DNA of 16,271 bases from Thermoflexales bacterium (GTDB taxonomy: Bacteria; Chloroflexota; Anaerolineae; Fen-1058): positions 1 through 16,271 of the forward strand of contig JAUQXD010000964.1 in NCBI GenBank assembly GCA_030834835.1, given 5' to 3'. The notes beneath the pieces are model-generated. The model was not told where the DNA came from and searched no databases. It saw nothing but the letters and a program-made list of their open reading frames with translations. The position numbers and the translations under genes are program-made. Position 1 is the stretch's first letter, and each line of letters begins with the position of its first letter. This document shows positions 6,940 to 13,835 of the stretch, in pieces.

Positions 6940-7938
6940 ATGATGAAACTCATCGTTCAGATTCCCGCCTATAACGAAGAAGACTCGATTGCGCAAGTCA
7001 TTCGGGATGTGCCGCGCAGTGTGCGCGGCTTCGATGCGATCGAAGTGCTGGTCATCGACGACGGCTCGAGCGATCGCACAGTGGCCGAGGCGCAGGCCGC
7101 CGGGGCCGATTACATCGTGTCGCTGGGGCACAATCGCGGCCTGGCCTTTGCCTTTCAGGCCGGCCTGGATGCGTGCCTGCGCCAGGGCGCGGATATCATC
7201 GTCAACACCGACGGCGATCATCAATACCCTGGCGAATACATCGCCGCTTTGACGAAGCCCATTCTTGATCAACAGGCGGATCTGGTTATTGGCGATCGGC
7301 AGGTCGATCAGGTCAGGCATTTTTCCCCGCAAAAACGGCTGCTGGAGCGCTTCGGCAGTTGGATCGTGCGGATGGCGAGCGGCACCAGCGTACCCGATGC
7401 GCCCAGCGGTTTTCGCGCTTACAGCCGCGAGGCGGCCCTGCGGCTCTTCGTCACCTCCGATTTTTCGTACACGCTCGACAATCTCATTCAGGCCGGCAAA
7501 CGCGGTCTGCGCGTGGCGCATTTGCCCATCACCACCAATCGCACGCGCCCATCCAAACTGCATCGCGGCAGCTGGCATTTTGTCAAACGCCAGGGCGCGA
7601 CTATCGTGCGGGCGTACGCGACCTATGAACCACTGAGAACCTTCTTCTATTTATCCCTGCCGTTTCTCTTGGTCGCCGCGATTCTGTTTGCGCGCTTGTT
7701 GATCATCTTCATCAACAACGACTTTGCCTTGCCCGGCAATGTGCAGTCGCTGATTGTGGCCGTGATGGCATTGATTGTCGGTTTCCTCGTGATAATCTTC
7801 GGCCTATTAGCCGATCGGATTGGCGAGAGCCGCCGCCTGATGGAAGAGATTTTATATCGTCTGCGGCGAGACGAGGCCGCGCGGCGCGATGAAGCCCCCC
7901 CACCCGATCGGGCGTCAAACGATCGATCGGATAGCTGA
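6940..7938 (+). CDS. GT2 polyprenyl-phosphate glycosyltransferase (DPM/DPG-synthase-like)
   Basis: The 332-residue product begins MMKLIVQIPAYNEED. The in-frame coding extension upstream of ATG 6940 overlaps the previous gene and is not protein-like; ATG 6943 is an equal alternative. No strong ribosome site is visible, so translation may depend on the preceding gene ending at 6914. The GT2 catalytic domain (1-~225) has VIDDGSSD (38-45) and TDGD with Asp91 and Asp93 for nucleotide and metal binding. Two hydrophobic segments (~235-260 and ~270-295) end in LADRIGESRRLMEEILYRLRR. This arrangement suits enzymes that load a sugar from a nucleotide donor onto undecaprenyl or similar phosphate at the membrane. 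A GT-C enzyme, the usual consumer of such donors, lies immediately upstream. The sugar is unknown. Confidence 0.87.
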   Translation: MMKLIVQIPAYNEEDSIAQVIRDVPRSVRGFDAIEVLVIDDGSSDRTVAEAQAAGADYIVSLGHNRGLAFAFQAGLDACLRQGADIIVNTDGDHQYPGEYIAALTKPILDQQADLVIGDRQVDQVRHFSPQKRLLERFGSWIVRMASGTSVPDAPSGFRAYSREAALRLFVTSDFSYTLDNLIQAGKRGLRVAHLPITTNRTRPSKLHRGSWHFVKRQGATIVRAYATYEPLRTFFYLSLPFLLVAAILFARLLIIFINNDFALPGNVQSLIVAVMALIVGFLVIIFGLLADRIGESRRLMEEILYRLRRDEAARRDEAPPPDRASNDRSDS

Positions 7939-7952
7939 CGCTCACTGTCCAA

Positions 7953-7981
7953 CCTGCGGGTATGTTTGGATGCGCTATAAT
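7953..7981 (+). promoter_or_regulatory. Candidate internal promoter with perfect -10 box
   Basis: TATAAT at 7976-7981 is a perfect -10 consensus in the only larger gap of the downstream cluster. The matching -35 region (about 7953-7958, CCTGCG) is poor, so activity may need an activator or may be weak. It would start transcription about 35 bases before ATG 8024, giving the sugar-nucleotide, export and glycosyltransferase genes their own transcript. Confidence 0.4.
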
Positions 7982-8023
7982 TGTCCTTCGCAACGGTATT
8001 ATCCGACTCCGGGAGAACTCAAC

Positions 8024-9046
8024 ATGACGGTATTTATTACGGGCGGGGCAGGCTTCATCGGCTGCAATCTGGCCGATCATCATTTGAGGCGTGGCGAAGA
8101 CGTAATCATCTTCGACAATCTGTCACGGCGCGGCACGGCGTCCAACCTGGCCTGGCTGCAGCAGAATCACGGCGAGCGGGTCTCGTTTGTAAAGGGTGAC
8201 ATCCGCGACTTTGAGGCGCTGCGGGCCGCCCTGCCCGCAGCGACCGATCGGGTTTACCACATGGCCGGGCAAGTGGCCGTAACCACTTCGGTCGTCAATC
8301 CGCGCGAAGATTTTGAGATCAATGCGCTGGGCACGTTCAACGTGTTGGAAGCCGTGCGTGCTAACGCCCCCGGCGCGATTACATTCTACGCCTCGACCAA
8401 CAAGGTCTATGGCGGCATGGAAGACATCGTGATCGTGGAAGGTGTACAGCGCTACGGCTATCACGATCTACCGCGAGGCATTCCCGAAGATCGTCTGCTG
8501 GATTTCCACTCGCCCTATGGCTGCTCCAAGGGCACGGGCGATCAGTACGTGCGCGATTATGCCCGCATTTACGGCCTGAAAACCGTGGTGTTCCGGCAGT
8601 CGTGCATCTACGGCCTGCGCCAGTTTGGCGTGGAAGATCAGGGCTGGATCGCGCATTTCTGCATCGCCGCGCGACTGGGCCGCCCCATCTCGATCTACGG
8701 CAACGGCAAGCAGGTGCGCGACGTATTGTGGATCGACGATCTGGTCGCGGCCTATCATGCCGCCGCCGAACATATCGACGTGGCCGCCGGACAGATTTAC
8801 AACATCGGCGGCGGGGCGGACATCACCATGTCGATCTGGACGGAGTTTGGCGCGCTGCTGGCCGAACTGGCCGGGCATCCGATTCCCGTAACCTACGGCG
8901 ACTGGCGGCCCGGTGATCAACCCGTGTACATCAGCGACATCCGCAAGGCCGAGCGTGAACTCGGCTGGACGCCGCACGTGTCGATGCGTGAAGGCGTGAC
9001 GCGGCTGTGGAATTGGATTAATGCGAATCCGCAGCTGTTCGGTTAG
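8024..9046 (+). CDS. CDP-paratose 2-epimerase-like extended SDR
   Basis: The 340-residue product starts at ATG 8024 (GGGAGA at 8011-8016, seven bases away), not at the longer in-frame upstream ATG, because the Rossmann strand begins at once: MTVFITGGAGFIG (GxxGxxG at 7-13). STNKVYG (Ser124) and YGCSK (Tyr165, Lys169) supply the SDR catalytic set. Long stretches match what I know of CDP-paratose/CDP-tyvelose 2-epimerase (RfbE/TyvA), notably DFEIN, LDFHSPYGCSKG, DQYVRDYARIYGLKTVVFR and YGNGKQVRDVLW, and these set it apart from GalE. That enzyme inverts C2 of CDP-paratose to give CDP-tyvelose for O-antigen. The other CDP-3,6-dideoxyhexose genes (rfbF, rfbG, rfbH, rfbS) are not in this window, so the true substrate may be another nucleotide sugar. 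Confidence 0.82.
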   Translation: MTVFITGGAGFIGCNLADHHLRRGEDVIIFDNLSRRGTASNLAWLQQNHGERVSFVKGDIRDFEALRAALPAATDRVYHMAGQVAVTTSVVNPREDFEINALGTFNVLEAVRANAPGAITFYASTNKVYGGMEDIVIVEGVQRYGYHDLPRGIPEDRLLDFHSPYGCSKGTGDQYVRDYARIYGLKTVVFRQSCIYGLRQFGVEDQGWIAHFCIAARLGRPISIYGNGKQVRDVLWIDDLVAAYHAAAEHIDVAAGQIYNIGGGADITMSIWTEFGALLAELAGHPIPVTYGDWRPGDQPVYISDIRKAERELGWTPHVSMREGVTRLWNWINANPQLFG

Positions 9047-9080
9047 GCTGGCGTCGCATAACAGATAAGGACTGCGCTTC

Positions 9081-10088
9081 ATGACGCGAGTATTGGTGAC
9101 GGGTGTGGCCGGCTTCATCGGGTCGCATGTGGCCGAGCAGTGTCTGCGCCTGGGCTTTGAGGTGGTGGGCGTCGATGACCTATCGGGTGGTTTCATAGAG
9201 AATGTCCCGGTCGGCGTTGAGTTTCGGCACGGCAGCGTAGTTGATGCCGACTGGGTCGCGGGCTTGTGGGCCACTGGCAACTTCGACTACGTGTATCATC
9301 TGGCCGCCTATGCAGCCGAAGGCCTGAGCCATTTCATTCGGCGTTTCAATTATCAAACCAATCTGATCGGCTCGATTAATCTGATCAACCAGGCGGCCAT
9401 CCATAGCGTAAAGTGCCTGGTTTTCACCTCATCGATTGCAGTGTATGGCGCGCATCAAAATCCGCTGACGGAGGACCTTCCCCCGCAACCCGAGGATCCG
9501 TACGGCATCTCAAAGTACGCCGTTGAGCTTGATCTCGCCGCCGCACACCGCCTGTTTGATCTGCCGTACATTATCTTTCGCCCGCACAATGTGTACGGCG
9601 AGCGGCAGAACATCGCCGACAAGTATCGCAATGTTATCGGCATCTTCATGAATCAAGCCCTGCAGGGCCGGCCCATGACAATCTTCGGCGATGGTCTGCA
9701 AACGCGCGCCTTCTCGTACATCGATGATGTCGCGCCCGTCATAGCGCGCGCGCCGTTGGTGCCGGACGCCTATCAACAGGTGTTTAATATCGGCGCCGAT
9801 CAGCCGTATTCGGTGCTGGCACTGGCGCAGGCGACGGCGCGCGCCATGGGCGTCGAACCCCGCCTGATTCATTTGCCACCTCGCCAAGAAGTGCTGCACG
9901 CGTTCGCCTCACATGTGAAGGCGCAGGCGCTGTTTCAACCCGCCGCGCCGCTGGCTTTGAGTGAAGGCCTGGCGCGCATGGCGCAGTGGGTTCGCGCACG
10001 GGGGCCGCTGCCGCCGATCGAGTTTGAGCAGATCGAAGTGGCATTGAATTTGCCGCCGTCGTGGGCCAGACAAGGATCGCCAGCATGA
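9081..10088 (+). CDS. NAD-dependent sugar-nucleotide epimerase (GalE-like extended SDR)
   Basis: The 335-residue product starts at ATG 9081, with AAGGA at 9067-9071 as ribosome site. The N-terminal Rossmann fold has VTGVAGFIGSH (glycines 8, 11 and 14) with VVGVDDLSGG following; the catalytic set is Ser117/Ser118 in FTSSIAVYG plus Tyr141 and Lys145 in YGISK. RPHNVYGERQN, FGDGLQTRAFSYIDDV and VFNIG are hallmarks of UDP-glucose 4-epimerase and related nucleotide-sugar epimerases/dehydratases. No extra motif tells the exact sugar, so UDP-galactose, UDP-uronate or another 4-epimerisation are all possible. It follows the CDP-paratose-type enzyme by 34 bases and its TGA overlaps the start of the export ATPase gene (ATGA, 10085-10088), placing precursor supply and export in one transcript. 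Confidence 0.84.
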   Translation: MTRVLVTGVAGFIGSHVAEQCLRLGFEVVGVDDLSGGFIENVPVGVEFRHGSVVDADWVAGLWATGNFDYVYHLAAYAAEGLSHFIRRFNYQTNLIGSINLINQAAIHSVKCLVFTSSIAVYGAHQNPLTEDLPPQPEDPYGISKYAVELDLAAAHRLFDLPYIIFRPHNVYGERQNIADKYRNVIGIFMNQALQGRPMTIFGDGLQTRAFSYIDDVAPVIARAPLVPDAYQQVFNIGADQPYSVLALAQATARAMGVEPRLIHLPPRQEVLHAFASHVKAQALFQPAAPLALSEGLARMAQWVRARGPLPPIEFEQIEVALNLPPSWARQGSPA

Positions 10089-11374
10089 CACCGGCTGTTC
10101 GCTTTGATAAGGTCTCTAAGAAATTCAGCCTGGACATCGCGCGGCCGCGCAGTCTGCAAGAGATCTTTGTGCAGCGCCGCATTCGCGCCGAAGCCGATTA
10201 TTTCTGGGCGCTTCAGGATGTGTCGTTTACGATCGAGCCGGGGGAGCACGTGGGGCTGGTCGGTACGAATGGTTCCGGCAAGAGCACGCTACTCAAGCTG
10301 ATGAGTCGCGTGATTCAGCCCACCACTGGCACGATCGAGACGCATGGCCGCGTGGCCGGTTTGCTGGAACTGGGTACCGGCTTCCATCCCGATCTAACCG
10401 GGCGCGAGAACATCTTCCTCAACGCGTCCATTCTGGGGTTATCGCGCGCCGAGACCAAACGGCGGCTGGACGAGATCATCGACTTTGCCGACATCGGCCA
10501 GTTTATCGATGTGCAGGTGCGCAACTACTCGTCGGGCATGGTGGTGCGGCTGGGCTTCGCCATCACCACCGCCTTAGAGCCGGAAGTGCTGTTGATCGAC
10601 GAAGTATTGGCGGTGGGTGATGCCGACTTTCAACGCAAGTGCATAACGCGGCTGGAAGATTTGCAGGCGCAGGGCGTGACGCTCGTGTTTGTCTCACACG
10701 GCATGGCGCAGGTGCAGCAGTTGTGTCAGCGCGCCATCTGGATTTCACACGGGCACGTCGTCGCCGACGGCGAAGTTGAAGCGGTGGCCGGCCATTATCT
10801 GGATTCGGTCGCGCCGGCAGCGACCAGGCGCCGTGCGCCGGAAGTAGAGACGTCCAAATCGAACAATCGGTGGGGCAATTATCTAGCTGAAGTGCGCAAG
10901 GTGGAATTCTTAGATCAGCACGGAGACGGCCTGCCCTATTTTAAGACCGGCGAGCCATTGACGGTGCGCATCCATTATGTAGCCCACACGCGCATCGACC
11001 ATCCGGCGATCGGCTTGGCGATCTACCGGCACGATGGTGTGCACGTCACAGGTCCTAATGCGGCGCGGGACGGGACTGAATTGGCCTATATTGAGGGCGC
11101 CGGTTACATCGATTACGTGCTTGACTATCTGCCGCTGACGCAAGGGGTGTATGAGTTCAGTGCGGTGATCTACGATCACGATTCAATTCAGGCCTACGAT
11201 CATCAACACCGCATGTTCCCGCTCGAAGTGCGGGCACGCGGCATGGCTCCGCAGGAAGGTGTAGTTCATTTTCGTGCTGAGTGGCGGCCCCAGCCGCTAC
11301 CCGCGTCTGATAACATCGTGGTCCAAACCGCGCGTGAATTTCACCGAGCGGCCGACCAACGTGAGGTCGATTGA
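10085..11374 (+). CDS. wzt: Polysaccharide-export ABC transporter ATPase with Wzt-type C-terminal domain
   Basis: The 429-residue product starts at ATG 10085 (AAGGA at 10072-10076). ATPase domain, residues 1-~235: Walker A GTNGSGKST (60-68), signature YSSGM (148-152), Walker B LLIDE (Asp172, Glu173), H-loop His205 in FVSHG. The region LLELGTGFHPDLTGREN is typical of the Wzt/TagH/RfbB export subfamily rather than uptake transporters. Residues ~274-415 are a beta-rich C-terminal domain like Wzt_C, which in O9a/O8-type systems recognises the finished O-antigen, often through its terminal cap. It would pair with a Wzm permease, which I do not find in this window. This length (429, against ~250 for KpsT-type ATPases lacking the extra domain) supports the two-domain reading. 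It energises flipping of a lipid-linked glycan across the cytoplasmic membrane. Confidence 0.9.
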   Translation: MTPAVRFDKVSKKFSLDIARPRSLQEIFVQRRIRAEADYFWALQDVSFTIEPGEHVGLVGTNGSGKSTLLKLMSRVIQPTTGTIETHGRVAGLLELGTGFHPDLTGRENIFLNASILGLSRAETKRRLDEIIDFADIGQFIDVQVRNYSSGMVVRLGFAITTALEPEVLLIDEVLAVGDADFQRKCITRLEDLQAQGVTLVFVSHGMAQVQQLCQRAIWISHGHVVADGEVEAVAGHYLDSVAPAATRRRAPEVETSKSNNRWGNYLAEVRKVEFLDQHGDGLPYFKTGEPLTVRIHYVAHTRIDHPAIGLAIYRHDGVHVTGPNAARDGTELAYIEGAGYIDYVLDYLPLTQGVYEFSAVIYDHDSIQAYDHQHRMFPLEVRARGMAPQEGVVHFRAEWRPQPLPASDNIVVQTAREFHRAADQREVD

Positions 11375-12666
11375 TTACTTTCTCATGCATCCTGCCTGTC
11401 TTAAACGGCGCCAGCTTGATTGGCGACTGTCTGCATTCGCTTGAACCGCAGTTGGCGGACGGCGATGAAATCATCGTCGTCGATAACGGTTCGACGGATG
11501 GTACGCCCGAATTGATCGCGTGCGACTTTCCGCGCGTCACGTTGATTTGTGCCGGTGAAAATCTGGGGTACGGCGGCGGCGCCAATCGGGGCCTGTGGGT
11601 CATGCAGGGCCGCGCGGCCTTAATCATGAATCACGACATTACGCTGCTGGCAGGCTGCCTGTCGGCGCTGCGCCGCCGTCTTGAAATAAGCGGCCCGGCG
11701 GTTGTCGGTTGCAAACTATTGTATCCCCCTGGCCAGAGCATCCAGCATGCAGGCGGCATCATACGCGGCCCTCGCGCTGAAGCAGACCATCACGGCTACC
11801 GGCAGATCGACGACGGCCGCTGGGACACACTGGCCTATCCTGACTACGTGACAGGCGCCATGTTTGTCATCGATCGAGCCGTGCTGGCAACCTGCGGCCA
11901 GTTCGACGAGCAATTCTATCCGCTCTACTACGAAGAAGTGGACTATTGCTACCGTGCGCGGCGGGCCGGCTTTCCGGTCATTTATGAACCCGAGGCCGCG
12001 GCCATTCATCATGAAACCGTGACCTATGCCGCGCGCACAGCCGCGTATCATCATTTGATGGAGCGCGGCCGCCTGCGATTTGTGTTGAAGAACTTTCCGC
12101 CTGACCAGCTGCTTAACGATTTCTTTCCGGCCGAACTCAACTACGTTCAACACGTGACCGCCGATTTCGCGCGCGACGTGTGCGCACCCACCTACGACGA
12201 GGTGCTAATGAACCTGCCGCCGCTGTCGTCCGAACACGCAGCTGCGATTATCGGATCGCTTCGTCAACTACGCGCCGCCGCCCGCCGAACGTCGGCCACC
12301 CGCGAGGTGTCTATGTCCGAATCACTCCCACCCCTCAACGTGCCGCCGCTGCGCGAACACGAGTTTCAATCGAACACGCCTGTCGTCGGGCCGCTCATCG
12401 TCCGGCTGCGCCGCGCCCTATATTCGTTGACGGCCAAATGGCCGCTGCGCGTGGCGCTTGATCAGCAAGCGCGCATCAATCAGCAATTGGTCCAGCGCTT
12501 GCAGCAACACGAGTCATTGCTGCGCGAATACGAGGCGCGGCTGCGCGAGTACGACGAGCGTCTGATCGATCAAGATCACGATCTGGCGCACTTGAGCCGC
12601 ATCACCGCCGAGGTTGAATTGCGACAGCGGCACTTGAGCAAAGCCCAGACACCCCCGCAGCCATGA
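11371..12666 (+). CDS. GT2 glycosyltransferase (rhamnosyltransferase-like) with coiled-coil tail
   Basis: The 431-residue product uses TTG at 11371 inside a TTGA overlap: an in-frame TGA at 11362 closes the frame upstream, and the first strand of the GT2 fold (ITFSCILPVLNG) begins at once, so no other start works. GAGGT at 11363-11367 is the ribosome site. The catalytic domain (1-~250) has VVDNGSTD (37-43), NLGYGGGANRG, NHD (87-89) in the DXD position and YYEEVDYCYRARRAGF (Glu188, Glu189, Asp191), matching the GT2 group that includes many rhamnosyltransferases. Residues ~332-350 (FQSNTPVVGPLIVRLRRAL) are an amphipathic basic module, followed by a charged coiled coil (~364-424, INQQLVQRLQQ…LLREYEARLREYDERL). 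The tail may dock to membrane or partner proteins. The sugar is unknown. Confidence 0.87.
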   Translation: MITFSCILPVLNGASLIGDCLHSLEPQLADGDEIIVVDNGSTDGTPELIACDFPRVTLICAGENLGYGGGANRGLWVMQGRAALIMNHDITLLAGCLSALRRRLEISGPAVVGCKLLYPPGQSIQHAGGIIRGPRAEADHHGYRQIDDGRWDTLAYPDYVTGAMFVIDRAVLATCGQFDEQFYPLYYEEVDYCYRARRAGFPVIYEPEAAAIHHETVTYAARTAAYHHLMERGRLRFVLKNFPPDQLLNDFFPAELNYVQHVTADFARDVCAPTYDEVLMNLPPLSSEHAAAIIGSLRQLRAAARRTSATREVSMSESLPPLNVPPLREHEFQSNTPVVGPLIVRLRRALYSLTAKWPLRVALDQQARINQQLVQRLQQHESLLREYEARLREYDERLIDQDHDLAHLSRITAEVELRQRHLSKAQTPPQP

Positions 12667-13835
12667 TGCGTCTGGCCATCGTCACGCCGCTCGACGCCGC
12701 GCAGACCGGCGTGGCCGATTACAGCCGCGACCTGTTGCCGTATCTGGCTGAAGCGGCCGAGCACGAGATTGCGGTATTTACCGACCGGGCCAGCTGCACT
12801 CAATCGGGTGCGGGCTGGTCTACCCGCTCGATCGATGATCTCCCCTCCGCGGCCCGCGACATTGATCTCATCGTATATCAGATGGGTAACAGTCCAGCAC
12901 ATGACTTCATGGCTGACGCGCTGTGGCACTATCCCGGCCTCGTCGTGTTGCACGATGTGTCGTTACACTATTTCTTTGCACGGCAGTCGCGCAGTCGCTA
13001 TGTGCAGGCGATGGGCTACGGCTACGGCCCAGCGGGCGCGGTGTTGGGACGGCAATTCTTGCGCGACTTTGCGCCCGTCAACTACCCGCAGTATCTGGTC
13101 AGTGAAACTTTGATCGATCGCAGTCCAGGCACACTCGTGCACAGCCGCCACGCCTGTGATCTCTTGAGTGCGCGCTGCCCGACGGCCCGCTTGGCCTATG
13201 TGCCGATGCCGATCCCGCTGCCCCCCGATCGATCACGCGCGGCCACGCGGATGCGGTTAAGCGTAAAGGCCGACGAATTTCTCATCGGCGTGTTCGGTGT
13301 GTTGAATGATAGCAAGCAGCCGCATGTAATTATAGCGGCCATGCGCCAACTGCTCGACGCAGGTGTGCCGATCAAAGCGGTGTTCATTGGCCGGGAGAAT
13401 GACTCATTTCAGCTGGCTGCTGAAGCGCCGCGCCTGGGCTTAACCGATCACATCAACGCTCTGGGCTTTGTTGAAGATTTGGCGCTCGTGAATGAGTGGC
13501 TGGCCGCCTGCGATGTGGCGATCAATTTGCGATCGCCGTACTGGGGCGAGACATCCGCGTCAACACTGCGCATGTTGGCGACAGGCACCCCCGCCATTGT
13601 GAATAACATCGGCTCATTCGCCGAACTACCCGACGCCACCTGCATCAAACTTCTGTCCGACGCGCCAGATTTGCCGCACAGACTGGCTGCGGCATTGCAC
13701 GATTTGTACGACCAACCCGATCGTCGCGCCGCCATGCGGGTCGCAGCGCGACACCACGTGGCGACCGAACACGATCCGCGTCTTGTGGCTGAGCGCTATC
13801 TGAAAGTGGCAACCTCGATTTTGGAGGCGGTATGA
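12663..13835 (+). CDS. GT4-type glycosyltransferase, first of a paralogous pair
   Basis: The 390-residue product starts at ATG 12663 in an ATGA overlap; ATG 12666 is an equal alternative. The N-terminal Rossmann half begins MMRLAIVTPLDAAQTGVADYS and contains YQMGNSPAHDFM and VVLHDVSLHYF. The C-terminal donor-binding half has GVFGVLNDSKQPHVII, GFVEDLALVNEWLAACDVAINLRSPYWGETSASTLRMLATGTPAIV. This is the GT-B fold of GT4 retaining transferases that use nucleotide-sugar donors. In the usual Glu-x7-Glu motif the first Glu is Glu296 but the second position holds Met304, as in a recognised 'INLR…GE-[ST]-S' subgroup. It is cytoplasmic or membrane-peripheral, with no signal peptide or helices. The acceptor and sugar are unknown. 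Confidence 0.83.
   Translation: MMRLAIVTPLDAAQTGVADYSRDLLPYLAEAAEHEIAVFTDRASCTQSGAGWSTRSIDDLPSAARDIDLIVYQMGNSPAHDFMADALWHYPGLVVLHDVSLHYFFARQSRSRYVQAMGYGYGPAGAVLGRQFLRDFAPVNYPQYLVSETLIDRSPGTLVHSRHACDLLSARCPTARLAYVPMPIPLPPDRSRAATRMRLSVKADEFLIGVFGVLNDSKQPHVIIAAMRQLLDAGVPIKAVFIGRENDSFQLAAEAPRLGLTDHINALGFVEDLALVNEWLAACDVAINLRSPYWGETSASTLRMLATGTPAIVNNIGSFAELPDATCIKLLSDAPDLPHRLAAALHDLYDQPDRRAAMRVAARHHVATEHDPRLVAERYLKVATSILEAV

Noticed and set aside
6856..7578. Minus-strand reading frame of 240 codons opposite the GT2 at 6940
   Set aside because: The + strand frame carries clear GT2 motifs (IDDGSSD, TDGD); the antisense product shows none.
8468..9280. Minus-strand reading frame of 270 codons across the two epimerase genes
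   Set aside because: It runs antisense through two SDR genes and the gap between them; the sequence has no recognisable motif and is explained by codon bias of the + strand genes.
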